Shown piece by piece: positions 24,815-32,297 of a stretch of 64,000 nt of DNA (position 1 is the first letter of the stretch; each line of letters starts with the position of its first letter). This DNA is from Mycolicibacterium brisbanense (GTDB taxonomy: Bacteria > Actinomycetota > Actinomycetes > Mycobacteriales > Mycobacteriaceae). Under the pieces are notes generated by a model. That model was not told the DNA's origin, did no database searches, and saw only the letters and a list, made by a program, of their open reading frames with translations. The position numbers and the translations under genes are program-made. The stretch spans positions 186,001 through 250,000 of the forward strand of contig NZ_BCSX01000051.1 in assembly GCF_001570425.1 (NCBI RefSeq), written 5' to 3'.

Positions 24815-24842
24815 GGGAACACAGCGCGCCCTGTGTGCTGTT
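24815..24842 (+). promoter_or_regulatory. SigH-type (ECF) promoter upstream of sigH
   Basis: The -35-like GGGAACA begins at 24815 and a GTT lies at 24840-24842, 18 bp after the GGGAACA (a second GTT follows at 24843). This agrees with the mycobacterial SigH consensus (GGAAC/T, about 16-18 bp, GTT) and with the known autoregulation of sigH. It would give a leader of about 155 nt before the chosen ATG. Confidence 0.65.
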
Positions 24843-24879
24843 GTTGCATGCAGCTTCGGTGGCCAGGGTGCACACCGGA

Positions 24880-24895
24880 GCTACCTGTCGGTAGC
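24880..24895 (+). promoter_or_regulatory. Small hairpin in the sigH leader
   Basis: GCTACC-TGTC-GGTAGC forms a perfect 6-bp stem with a 4-nt loop between the putative SigH promoter and the sigH start. It may affect leader structure or mark a second regulatory site; nothing further can be said. Confidence 0.4.
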
Positions 24896-25004
24896 ACGCT
24901 CTAGGATCGGAAGGGGATTTTTGGTGCCAACCGTGTGCCTTGAACGTCCGATTGACATCGGGCAGTTCGGCGGCGCCGCGACAGAAGGGACGGTGTTCCG
25001 CACC

Positions 25005-25643
25005 ATGACTGACGTCGACGAGCGGGCTATGTCCGAGCCGCAGGAAACAGATGCGGAGCTCACCGCACGGTTCGAGCGGGATGCCATTCCGCTTTTGGAC
25101 CAGCTCTACGGTGGTGCGCTGCGCATGACGCGCAACCCGGCCGACGCCGAGGACCTGCTGCAGGAAACCATGGTCAAGGCCTATGCCGGCTTCCGGTCGT
25201 TCCGCGAGGGCACGAACCTCAAGGCGTGGCTGTATCGCATCCTGACCAACACCTACATCAACAGCTACCGCAAGAAACAGCGGCAGCCGTCGGAGTATCC
25301 GACGGATGAGATCACCGATTGGCAGCTGGCGTCCAACGCCGAGCATTCCTCGACCGGCCTGCGTTCAGCGGAGGTCGAAGCACTCGAGGCGCTGCCCGAC
25401 ACGGAGATCAAGGCTGCGTTGCAGGCACTGCCCGAGGAGTTCAGGATGGCGGTGTACTACGCCGACGTCGAGGGATTCCCCTACAAGGAGATCGCCGAGA
25501 TTATGGATACGCCGATCGGGACCGTGATGTCCCGGCTACACCGCGGTCGCAAGCAACTGCGCGATCTGCTGGCCGATGTGGCCCGCGATCGCGGCTTCAT
25601 CCGAGGTGAGCAGCTTGGCGCACCGGAGGGAGTGACGTCATGA
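25005..25643 (+). CDS. sigH: ECF RNA polymerase sigma factor SigH
   Basis: A 212-residue group 4 sigma factor for oxidative and heat stress. Region 2 contains RNPADAEDLLQETMVKAY and region 4 contains GFPYKEIAEIMDTPIGTVMSRLHRGR; the two are joined by a linker with EHSSTGLRSAEVEALE. The sequence is nearly that of M. tuberculosis SigH. The start ATG 25005 matches the orthologue's length; a GTG at 24993, nearer the GAAGGG site, is an alternative. It overlaps rshA by ATGA, so sigma and anti-sigma are made together. A GGGAACA-type promoter upstream indicates autoregulation. Confidence 0.97.
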   Translation: MTDVDERAMSEPQETDAELTARFERDAIPLLDQLYGGALRMTRNPADAEDLLQETMVKAYAGFRSFREGTNLKAWLYRILTNTYINSYRKKQRQPSEYPTDEITDWQLASNAEHSSTGLRSAEVEALEALPDTEIKAALQALPEEFRMAVYYADVEGFPYKEIAEIMDTPIGTVMSRLHRGRKQLRDLLADVARDRGFIRGEQLGAPEGVTS

Positions 25644-25942
25644 GCGACTTCGACGAGAACGAGCGCTGGACGCCTCCGATCGGACCCATCGACCCCGAGC
25701 ATCCCGAATGCGCGGCGGTCATCGCCGAGGTATGGACGCTCCTGGACGGTGAGTGCACCCCGGAAAGCCGTGACAAGCTCAAGCATCATCTCGAAGAATG
25801 CCCGGCCTGCCTGCGCCACTACGGCGTCGAGGAGCGGGTGAAGCGGCTGATCGCCACTCGGTGCAGCGGTGAGAAGGCGCCGGATAGCCTGCGCGAGCGG
25901 CTGCGCATCGAGATCAGCCGCACCACGATCATCCGGGGCTGA
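25640..25942 (+). CDS. rshA: Zinc-binding anti-sigma factor RshA
   Basis: A 100-residue ZAS-family anti-sigma factor that binds SigH and releases it when oxidised. The HxxxCxxC redox and zinc motif is His50-x3-Cys54-x2-Cys57; Cys24 and Cys39 are further cysteines. It is cytosolic, with no membrane segment. Coupled to sigH by ATGA overlap. In mycobacteria PknB phosphorylation is also reported to modulate the pair (family knowledge). A strong hairpin follows the gene. Confidence 0.96.
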   Translation: MSDFDENERWTPPIGPIDPEHPECAAVIAEVWTLLDGECTPESRDKLKHHLEECPACLRHYGVEERVKRLIATRCSGEKAPDSLRERLRIEISRTTIIRG

Positions 25943-25977
25943 TCGGCGAAAGGCCTGGACAAGGCCAATTAATGCAT

Positions 25978-26003
25978 GAAGGCCGGGCGATTGCCCGGCC
26001 TTC
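25978..26003. terminator. Hairpin terminator between convergent rshA and the ribosomal protein gene
   Basis: GAAGGCCGGGC and GCCCGGCCTTC form a perfect 11-bp stem with a GATT loop, 35 bp after the rshA stop. No T-run follows on either strand, as is common for mycobacterial hairpin terminators. Because it lies between two convergent genes it could end transcription from both sides. Confidence 0.7.
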
Positions 26004-26021
26004 AGATCGCGGTTGACGCGG

Positions 26022-26114
26022 TCAGCGCACTGACTTCGAACCGGCGTTGGGACGCTTGCCGTGGTTCGCCTGTGAATGCTTACGATCGCGCTTCTTGCGG
26101 CCACGCTTGGCCAT
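26022..26114 (-). CDS. Very small basic ribosomal protein, bL37-like (30 aa)
   Basis: A 30-codon gene starting MAKRGRKKRDRKHSQ and continuing with KRPNAGSKSVR; more than a third of its residues are Lys or Arg. A strong GGAGGA site lies 5 bp before the ATG at 26114. It closely resembles the tiny 50S protein bL37 found in the M. smegmatis ribosome by cryo-EM; the name is from memory of that sequence, which is slightly shorter. It is easily missed because of its size. It is convergent with rshA and divergent from the biotinyl protein gene. Confidence 0.8.
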   Translation of the reverse strand: MAKRGRKKRDRKHSQANHGKRPNAGSKSVR

Positions 26115-26243
26115 GATGTTCCTCCAGATGTTCGAGAGCTTGCTCCCCAGTGTCTCACGGCCTGGCTACAGCACCGTCCACCCGGTCTTGTGGTTCGATA
26201 TAGCCCGAGATACAGACAGCAGCCAGAGTGAGTGGGGTGAAGA

Positions 26244-26459
26244 ATGGCCGAGGACGTTCGCGCTGAGATCGTGGCCAGTGTGCTCGAGGTCGTGGTCCAC
26301 GAGGGCGACCAGATCGGTGAGGGTGACACTCTGGTGCTGCTCGAGTCGATGAAGATGGAAATCCCCGTCCTCGCCGAGGTCGCGGGCACCGTGACGAAGG
26401 TCAACGTGGCCGAGGGCGACGTGATCCAGGCCGGCGATCTGATCGCGGTGATCGACTGA
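26244..26459 (+). CDS. Biotin attachment (biotinyl carrier-like) protein, TB7.3-type
   Basis: A 71-residue stand-alone biotinyl/lipoyl domain. The biotin acceptor is Lys37 in the ESMKMEIPV motif, flanked by the usual VHEGDQIGEGD and VNVAEGDVIQAGD half-repeats. Orthologous to mycobacterial Rv3221c. It has no attached carboxylase or transferase and its partner enzyme is not known. It is 37 bp upstream of pdtaS on the same strand. The start is fixed by the domain itself. Confidence 0.95.
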   Translation: MAEDVRAEIVASVLEVVVHEGDQIGEGDTLVLLESMKMEIPVLAEVAGTVTKVNVAEGDVIQAGDLIAVID

Positions 26460-26496
26460 CACTGGGCGCTCTTGCTTCTCGCACCAAGGTTGGTTG

Positions 26497-27993
26497 ATGT
26501 CCACTCTCGGTGACTTGCTGGCCGAGCACACCATCCTGCCCGGCAGCGCGGTCGACCACCTGCACGCGGTGGTGGGTGAGTGGCAGCTGTTGGCGGACCT
26601 CTCGTTCGCCGACTATCTGATGTGGGTACGACGCGACGACGGCGTGCTGGTGTGCGTCGCACAGGTGCGGCCTAACACGGCGCCGACGGTGCTGCTCGCC
26701 GACTCGGTCGGCACTCTCGCCGCCGCCGATGATCTCCCGGTGGTCACCACGGCCTTCGAGTCCGGCGCGATCGCGGCAGGCACCGACGGCCAGCAGCACC
26801 TTCAGGAGGTGCCAGGGCTCAATGTCGAGGCGGTCCCGGTTCGGCACCGAGACCGGGTGGTCGCGGTGCTGACCCATCAGACCGCGCTGGCTGCCCGGCG
26901 GCTCGCGAGCCCGCTGGAGGGTGCGTATCTGAACTGCGCGAGCGACTTGCTGCACATGTTGGCCGAAGGCACCTTCCCCAACGTGGGTGACCTGGCGATG
27001 TCGCGGTCCAGCCCGCGGGCGGGCGACGGGTTCATCCGGCTCGATGAAGTCGGTGATGTGGTCTACGCCAGTCCCAACGCCATCTCGGCCTATCACCGGA
27101 TGGGTCTGGCCTCCGAACTCGACGGGCACAACCTCGTCGCCACCACCCGCCCGCTCATCTCGGATCCGTTCGAGGCCCAGGAACTGGCCAACCATGTGCG
27201 GGATTCGCTCGCAGGCGGCTCCAGCATGCGCATGGAGGTCGACGCGGGCGGTGCGGCGGTGCTGCTGCGCACCCTGCCGTTGGTGGTGCACGGGAAAGCC
27301 GTGGGGGCCGCTGTGCTGATCCGTGACGTCACCGAGGTGAAGCGCCGCGACCGGGCACTGCTGAGCAAGGATGCCACCATCCGGGAGATCCACCACCGGG
27401 TGAAGAACAATCTGCAGACCGTCGCGGCGCTGCTGAGGCTGCAGGCTCGGCGCACCAACAACGTCGAGGCTCGTGAGGCGCTGATCGAATCGGTGCGCCG
27501 GGTGACCTCGATCGCGCTGGTGCACGACGCACTGTCGATGTCGGTCGACGAAGAGGTCAACCTCGACGAGGTGGTGGACCGGATCCTGCCGATCATGAAT
27601 GACGTGGCATCGGTGGACACCCCGATCCGGATCAACCGGGTGGGGGATCTGGGCGTGCTGGACGCCGACCGCGCCACCGCGCTGGTCATGGTCATCACCG
27701 AACTGGTCCAGAACGCCATCGAGCACGCCTTCGACGTCAAGGCCCCGCACGGGTGCGTGACCATCCGCTCGGAGCGATCGGCGCGCTGGCTCGACGTGGT
27801 GGTGCACGACGACGGCCGCGGCCTGCCCGCGGGGTTCAGCCTGGAGAAGTCCGACCGGCTCGGCCTGCAGATCGTGCGGACGCTGGTCTCGGCAGAGCTG
27901 GACGGATCACTGGGGATGCACGACGCGCCCGATGGCGGCACCGACGTGGTGCTGCGGGTGCCGATCGGACGACGCGCACGGGGCATTCAGTAA
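26497..27993 (+). CDS. pdtaS: Soluble sensor histidine kinase PdtaS
   Basis: A 498-residue cytosolic HisKA_2 kinase: GAF-like domain (about 1-150), PAS domain (about 175-290), dimerisation and phosphoacceptor helix with His300 in EIHHRVKNNLQ, then the HATPase_c domain with ELVQNAIEHAF (N box), DDGRGLP and LGLQIVR (G boxes). It phosphorylates the RNA-binding antiterminator PdtaR, whose gene is outside this window. ATG 26497 is preceded in frame by TTG at 26494. M. tuberculosis Rv3220c is recalled as 501 residues, so the protein is full length. Confidence 0.94.
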   Translation: MSTLGDLLAEHTILPGSAVDHLHAVVGEWQLLADLSFADYLMWVRRDDGVLVCVAQVRPNTAPTVLLADSVGTLAAADDLPVVTTAFESGAIAAGTDGQQHLQEVPGLNVEAVPVRHRDRVVAVLTHQTALAARRLASPLEGAYLNCASDLLHMLAEGTFPNVGDLAMSRSSPRAGDGFIRLDEVGDVVYASPNAISAYHRMGLASELDGHNLVATTRPLISDPFEAQELANHVRDSLAGGSSMRMEVDAGGAAVLLRTLPLVVHGKAVGAAVLIRDVTEVKRRDRALLSKDATIREIHHRVKNNLQTVAALLRLQARRTNNVEAREALIESVRRVTSIALVHDALSMSVDEEVNLDEVVDRILPIMNDVASVDTPIRINRVGDLGVLDADRATALVMVITELVQNAIEHAFDVKAPHGCVTIRSERSARWLDVVVHDDGRGLPAGFSLEKSDRLGLQIVRTLVSAELDGSLGMHDAPDGGTDVVLRVPIGRRARGIQ

Positions 27994-28074
27994 CGACGCC
28001 GGCTCAGCCGAATGCACAGATTCGTTTCGATTCGCAATGTGATTGTCGTAACGCAATTTGCTACCGAATTCGTC

Positions 28075-28115
28075 AAAAAAGAGTTACGGCCCCGACGAAT
28101 TTCGTCGAGGCCGTA
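28075..28115 (-). terminator. Intrinsic terminator of whiB1
   Basis: Stem TACGGCC / GGCCGTA, one mismatch, then CGACG / CGTCG with a 5-nt AATTT loop (28085-28115), followed on the minus strand by six T (A at 28075-28080). Canonical hairpin plus U-tract terminators are uncommon in mycobacteria, so this is a notably good one. It lies 24 bp after the whiB1 stop. Confidence 0.85.
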
Positions 28116-28139
28116 GCAACCTGTCGGGACAGGCGAGGG

Positions 28140-28394
28140 TTACACGCTGGTACGCGCCTTGGTGCGGGCGTTGCGACGCTTCAGCGCACGACGCTCGTCC
28201 TCGCTCATGCCACCCCAGACGCCTGCGTCCTGGCCGGATTCCAATGCCCAGCTGAGGCACTCGGTGGTCACCGGGCAACGGTTGCACACAAGCTTCGCGT
28301 CAGCGATCTGCGCGAGCGCCGGTCCGCTGTTTCCGACCGGGAAGAACAGCTCCGGATCCTCGTCGCGACAGACAGCCTTGTGGCGCCAATCCAT
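28140..28394 (-). CDS. whiB1: Iron-sulfur transcription factor WhiB1
   Basis: An 84-residue Wbl protein. Cys9, Cys37, Cys40 and Cys46 ligate an NO-sensitive 4Fe-4S cluster; GVWGG is the Wbl turn that contacts sigma factor SigA, and the basic tail RRALKRRNARTKAR is for DNA. Essential in M. tuberculosis. ATG 28394 has an AAGGAG site 7 bp upstream. A CRP-like site and TTGACA element lie upstream and a strong terminator downstream, so it is monocistronic. Orthologous to Rv3219. Confidence 0.97.
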   Translation of the reverse strand: MDWRHKAVCRDEDPELFFPVGNSGPALAQIADAKLVCNRCPVTTECLSWALESGQDAGVWGGMSEDERRALKRRNARTKARTSV

Positions 28395-28522
28395 TGGTCT
28401 AACTCCTTGTCAGATATGTATGTGTGCGCAGCAGAGCGCACGAGCTTTTTCTTCGGCTGTTAACGCGTGCATACGAAATGTTTCTGCACTGTTGCATCCG
28501 ATGCTTTCACAGGCTGAACAGA

Positions 28523-28560
28523 TGTCAATACTCGCGAGTTAACAAGTGCGCAATGTCACT
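28523..28560 (-). promoter_or_regulatory. whiB1 promoter: TTGACA element and CRP-like site
   Basis: On the minus strand, TTGACA (28523-28528) is preceded by AGTGACATTGCGCACT (28545-28560), which matches most conserved bases of the mycobacterial CRP consensus TGTGA-N6-TCACA. The CRP-like centre would lie near -59 if TTGACA is the -35, the spacing reported for M. tuberculosis whiB1 regulation by cAMP-CRP. No convincing -10 was identified. The whiB1 leader would be over 90 nt long. The 257 bp between whiB1 and the next gene hold nothing else recognisable. Confidence 0.55.
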
Positions 28561-28651
28561 TGCCCGACCTGTTACCAGAACCCTTACTCGGTTGTACTAG
28601 GCTCAACTCACCTGCGCCTTAAAACGACGGTAGCGGCTCAGTAATCGCAGG

Positions 28652-29614
28652 TCAAGAGGTTTTTGCCGGTGGCGCGACAACCCCGAGGGCCTCTGGGACG
28701 GCTGTGAACGTCATAGTTTCGCGCAGTCCGGCGTAATCTCCGTCGATCTGACACGCAACCGGCGTGTCGCTCGTCACTGTCACGCTTGTCACGTCGTCGT
28801 TACGGATCAGGTGCTTGCCGGCGATCCGTGGCTTGCGGGACACCATCTGCCGCACGAGCTTCAGGTTGGCCCACACGTTCATGCTGGTCGTCGCGAACAC
28901 ACCCAGCCCGGTCTCGAACGTGGTGTCGGGGTTGGTCCACACCGGGCGGCTGTTGGCGTAGGTCCACGGGCTCGAATTGGACACGAACACGAAATGCACG
29001 CCGGGGACAGGCTCGGCGCCGGGCAGGTGCAACGTCATCGTCGGATCTCGGCGGGCACTGGCCAGCACTTCCCGCACCGCCACGCGGATGTAGCGGGATG
29101 CGGTCACCTTGCGGCCTTTGGCGCGCTGCGCCTCCACGGCGGCGACGACCGCCCCGTCGACTCCCATCCCCGCGGTGAACACCGCCCAGCGTTCACCGCA
29201 GTCCATCAGCCCGATCCGGCGCCACTTGCCGCCGCGCCGGTAATCGCTGAGCAGGTCGACGAGCTGATTGGTGGCTTCGATCGGGTCCGGGCTGATGCCG
29301 AGAGCCCGGGCGAAGACGTTGGCGGAGCCACCGGGAACGACTGCGACCGCAGGTGCGGCGTCAGCGTCCGGGCGGCCACCGGAGTGCCCGAGAATGCCGT
29401 TGACGACCTCGTTCACCGTGCCGTCGCCGCCGTGGACGATGAGGACGTCGACGCCGTCGCGGGTGGCATCGCGCGCGATCTCGATGGCATGGCCGCGGTG
29501 GTCGGTGTGGACGACGGTCAGCTTCACCCGGCTTTCCAGGGCGTGGGCCAGAAGGTCACGCCCCGCAGGAGTGGTCGACGTCGCGTTCGGGTTCACGATC
29601 AGCACGGCGCGCAC
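28652..29614 (-). CDS. Diacylglycerol/lipid kinase family protein (Rv3218-type)
   Basis: A 320-residue DAGK-catalytic-domain protein, likely to phosphorylate a lipid or sphingoid substrate. It shows the N-terminal LIVNPNATST, nucleotide loop GGDGT (62-66) with NEVVNG, and PGGSANVFA (94-102). The start is GTG 29614 because the family begins immediately before the RAVLIVNP strand; a longer in-frame extension exists but has no family character. It precedes whiB1 on the same strand by 257 bp. Substrate unknown. Confidence 0.88.
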   Translation of the reverse strand: MRAVLIVNPNATSTTPAGRDLLAHALESRVKLTVVHTDHRGHAIEIARDATRDGVDVLIVHGGDGTVNEVVNGILGHSGGRPDADAAPAVAVVPGGSANVFARALGISPDPIEATNQLVDLLSDYRRGGKWRRIGLMDCGERWAVFTAGMGVDGAVVAAVEAQRAKGRKVTASRYIRVAVREVLASARRDPTMTLHLPGAEPVPGVHFVFVSNSSPWTYANSRPVWTNPDTTFETGLGVFATTSMNVWANLKLVRQMVSRKPRIAGKHLIRNDDVTSVTVTSDTPVACQIDGDYAGLRETMTFTAVPEALGVVAPPAKTS

Positions 29615-29637
29615 GGGGCATGAGCCTATCGGTGTTG

Positions 29638-30144
29638 TCAGCCCGCCGCGTTGGGGAGCAACGGAGGACAGGTGCCGGACGGGTCGGCGGCCAGCTCGAA
29701 ATGCCACAACTCGTTGGCGTAGATCCGGCACAGTCCGAACCGCGCGCCGTTGGCGATCAGCCATTGATCGGCGCCCGGGCCGCCCACGTCGACCGCTTGG
29801 CCCATGACGTGCTTGGACTGCTCCGGCGTCTGCACGTACTGGCGCGCGGCGGCCATGCTGCCGTAGGTCTGTACCGCCTGCTCCAGCAACCGTTGTTGGA
29901 ATTCCGGGGACCGCCATCCCGAGTTGATCGTCATGGTCACGCCGTCGGCCGCAGCGGCGGTGGTGGCGTGCTGGATGGCGGCCAGCAGCTGGGGGTCCAG
30001 GCGCCCGATCGCGGGGTCCTGCGTGTCGAAGGCGGTCAGCACCTGACCGTCGGCCAGCGCGCCCTCACTGTCGGCGGCCGCGGTTGGCGCCAGTGCCAAC
30101 GCGGCGGCGGTAGCTACGACCCCGACGGTCACGGCGATACGCAT
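29638..30144 (-). CDS. Secreted VanY-type D-Ala-D-Ala carboxypeptidase/peptidase
   Basis: A 168-residue exported zinc peptidase. A signal peptide is evident (residues 1-25, ending in TAAADS-like cleavage context). The VanY/peptidase M15 zinc ligands are His112 and Asp119 in SKHVMGQAVDVG and His148 in WHFEL. It would trim peptidoglycan stem peptides in the periplasm. The ATG at 30144 gives the signal peptide. It lies between the lipid kinase (24 bp away) and pcaC (19 bp away) on the same strand, although a functional link to either is not evident. Confidence 0.9.
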   Translation of the reverse strand: MRIAVTVGVVATAAALALAPTAAADSEGALADGQVLTAFDTQDPAIGRLDPQLLAAIQHATTAAAADGVTMTINSGWRSPEFQQRLLEQAVQTYGSMAAARQYVQTPEQSKHVMGQAVDVGGPGADQWLIANGARFGLCRIYANELWHFELAADPSGTCPPLLPNAAG

Positions 30145-30163
30145 GCGGCTCACCTTACGTCGG

Positions 30164-30538
30164 TCAGATTTCGCCGTCCTCGGCGAGCACATGGCTCGCG
30201 ATCCGGAACGCGGTGTTGGCGTCGGGGACACTGCAGTAGATCGCCGTCTGCAGCAGCAGCTCTTTGATCTCCTCCACGGTGACGCCATTGCGCCGTGCGG
30301 CACGGACGTGCATCGCCAGTTCGTCGTGGTGGGCGCGAGCGACCATTGCGGTGAGTGTGATCAGCGAGCGGCTGCGCCGGTCCAGCCCCGGACGAGTCCA
30401 GATCTCGCCCCAGGCATAGCGGGTGATCAGATCCTGGAAGTCAGCGGTGAACTCCGTGACGGCGGCGGTGGCGCGGTCGACGTGCGCGTCGCCGAGCACC
30501 GCGCGGCGCACCGCCATACCGTCGTCGTAGGTGCTCAT
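30164..30538 (-). CDS. pcaC: 4-carboxymuconolactone decarboxylase
   Basis: A 124-residue AhpD-like helical enzyme converting gamma-carboxymuconolactone to beta-ketoadipate enol-lactone and CO2. Family features: TRPGLDRRSRSLITLTAM, the HVRAARRNGVT helix with the catalytic His and the YCSVPDAN segment. Start codon overlaps the pcaB stop (ATGA). It is the last gene of the MHS transporter-pcaH-pcaG-pcaB-pcaC operon. Its product must be handled by PcaD, whose gene lies about 27 kb away at 2789-3541. Confidence 0.94.
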   Translation of the reverse strand: MSTYDDGMAVRRAVLGDAHVDRATAAVTEFTADFQDLITRYAWGEIWTRPGLDRRSRSLITLTAMVARAHHDELAMHVRAARRNGVTVEEIKELLLQTAIYCSVPDANTAFRIASHVLAEDGEI

Positions 30539-31731
30539 GACGTCTCCTTCAGATACTGGTGGGCTCGCTGTACCGCGATGTCCACGAGTGCCTCGGTGGC
30601 ACCCAGATAGTCCGGGGCCGGCGGTTTCCCGGCCAACGTGCTCATGGCCTGTTGCTCGTCGTAAATACCCTGTGCCGCCGCTTGATTGGCGGCGGCGGAC
30701 GCAGGGTCGAACCGCAGATCGGTCAGCAGCTCGGTGGCCTGTGACCCGGCCACCACGGTGCGACGGGCCAAGATGGCCAGTGTGGCCCATTCGGCGTGCC
30801 AGCCGCCGTCGGCGCGTTCGTCGACGCTCGCTGCTGATGCGGAGTGCAACGTCGCGCCCAACGGTGGCGCGGTGAGAGCGGCGCGGCGCAGTAGCACTGT
30901 CAGCACCGGATTGTTCTTGTGCGGCATGGTCGACGACCCGCCCCCGGAGCCCTCGGCCAGCTCGCCGGTGCGAATCCCGGCGGCGATGTCGTTGGCGATG
31001 TGCCCCCAGGCGTCGCAGCAGCCCACCAGAGCGTCACCGGCCCGGGTGACGGGTGACCGGGTGGTGTGCCACGGTGCCGCCGGCGCCAATCCCAATGCGG
31101 CCGCCCATTGTTCGGCGAGCTGCAGAGCCGTCTGCGCTGATCCGGTGAGCTCGGTGGTCGCGGCCAGGGTGCCGGCCGCGCCGCCTGCCGAAACCGCAGG
31201 CGCAGGTACAGCATTGAGCGTATCGCCCGCATCGAGCACGGCGGCGAGCCAGATCGCGAACTTGCGACCCGCGGTGCCCGGCAATGCCGGCTGGGTCAGG
31301 GTATGGGTGAGCATCGGTGCGGCTCGATGAGTTTCGATCAGCTCGACCAGTAGGCGCACCTGCGTGGTGAGGTCGCGGCGCACCGCGGCCAAGGCGTCGC
31401 GCAGACAGAGCATCAGCGCGGTATCGAGCACATCCTGACTGGTCAGTCCGCGGTGCAGCCACCGTGCCGTCTCGACACACGCCCGGGATCGCAACAAGGC
31501 CACCAAGCCGGTGACAGGGTTGCCGTCACGTTCGGCGCCCGCGGCGATCTCTTCCAGGTCCGCCCGCCCGACCAGTGTGCCGAGTTCTGTGGCCGCTGCC
31601 CAAGGTGCCACGCCTGCCGCGACAAGCGTTGCCAGCCAGGCATTTTCGGCCGCCACCAGCGCGCCGAGGAGTGCCGCCTCGCTCATCACGGGGCCGGCTC
31701 GATGGTCCCCGGGCCAGAACAGGTCGGTCAC
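30535..31731 (-). CDS. pcaB: 3-carboxy-cis,cis-muconate cycloisomerase
   Basis: A 398-residue fumarase/aspartase-superfamily enzyme that lactonises beta-carboxymuconate. The superfamily signature is GSSTMPHKNNP, with LTSQDVLDTA in the N-terminal third. The start is GTG 31731, which overlaps the pcaG stop as GTGA; a 47-codon in-frame upstream extension lies inside pcaG and is not credible. The end overlaps pcaC. Length is a little short of the 450-residue Pseudomonas form but keeps all conserved regions. Confidence 0.93.
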   Translation of the reverse strand: MTDLFWPGDHRAGPVMSEAALLGALVAAENAWLATLVAAGVAPWAAATELGTLVGRADLEEIAAGAERDGNPVTGLVALLRSRACVETARWLHRGLTSQDVLDTALMLCLRDALAAVRRDLTTQVRLLVELIETHRAAPMLTHTLTQPALPGTAGRKFAIWLAAVLDAGDTLNAVPAPAVSAGGAAGTLAATTELTGSAQTALQLAEQWAAALGLAPAAPWHTTRSPVTRAGDALVGCCDAWGHIANDIAAGIRTGELAEGSGGGSSTMPHKNNPVLTVLLRRAALTAPPLGATLHSASAASVDERADGGWHAEWATLAILARRTVVAGSQATELLTDLRFDPASAAANQAAAQGIYDEQQAMSTLAGKPPAPDYLGATEALVDIAVQRAHQYLKETS

Positions 31732-32297
31732 TGGCCCGGGTACCGCAGGAAGACCGTCTCGTCGCGACCCTGCAGCCGGATGTCGAAGCGCAGGCCCTGC
31801 GCGTCGCGCTCGGCGATCAACGTCTGCCTGCGATCCGCGGGCAGGCCGGCCAGCAGCGGCTCGGCGGCGCAATCCGGACCGGGTACGTAGGCGCGGGTGA
31901 AGAGCCGGTTAAGCAAGCCGCGCCCGAACACGGTGACGGCGATGAACGGGGCACGGCCCGGATCGGTGGCGCCGGGTTCGACTGTGCTGAAACCGAAGTG
32001 ACCTTCGTCGTCGGTGGCCACCCGCCCGAACCCGGTGAATGTCCAGCCGTCGCGGCGAAGCGAACCCGCGGTGTGTGCGACATTGCCATCGGCGTCGGCC
32101 TGCCAAATCTCCAGCATGACGTCGGGCACGGGTCTGCCGTCACCGTCGGTGACCGTGCCGTGGAACCGGATGGCCCCCGGGATGCCCGGGGGGACAAGCT
32201 CGTTGCCGCGTTCGAACGGCAGCGCGTAGCCGTAGAAGGGGCCGATGGTCTGGCCCGGAGTCGCCGTCAACAGGGGGGCCTGGGGTGTGGCCGCCAT
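31728..32297 (-). CDS. pcaG: Protocatechuate 3,4-dioxygenase, alpha subunit
   Basis: A 189-residue alpha chain of the intradiol dioxygenase. It has the shared beta-sandwich motif EIWQADADGN and the TPGQTIGPFYGYALP start, but lacks the iron-binding Tyr/His set, as alpha subunits do. ATG 32297 overlaps the pcaH stop (ATGA) and its stop overlaps the pcaB GTG. Forms a heteromultimer with PcaH that opens protocatechuate to beta-carboxymuconate. Confidence 0.95.
   Translation of the reverse strand: MAATPQAPLLTATPGQTIGPFYGYALPFERGNELVPPGIPGAIRFHGTVTDGDGRPVPDVMLEIWQADADGNVAHTAGSLRRDGWTFTGFGRVATDDEGHFGFSTVEPGATDPGRAPFIAVTVFGRGLLNRLFTRAYVPGPDCAAEPLLAGLPADRRQTLIAERDAQGLRFDIRLQGRDETVFLRYPGQ

Noticed and set aside
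24771..25004. N-terminal extension of SigH by up to 78 residues
   Set aside because: The extension contains the GGGAACA-type promoter and leader hairpin and does not resemble SigH proteins, which begin close to ATG 25005.
30535..31731. PcaL-type fusion of lactonase and decarboxylase as in some rhodococci
   Set aside because: pcaD and pcaC are separate genes here, about 27 kb apart, each of normal single-domain length.
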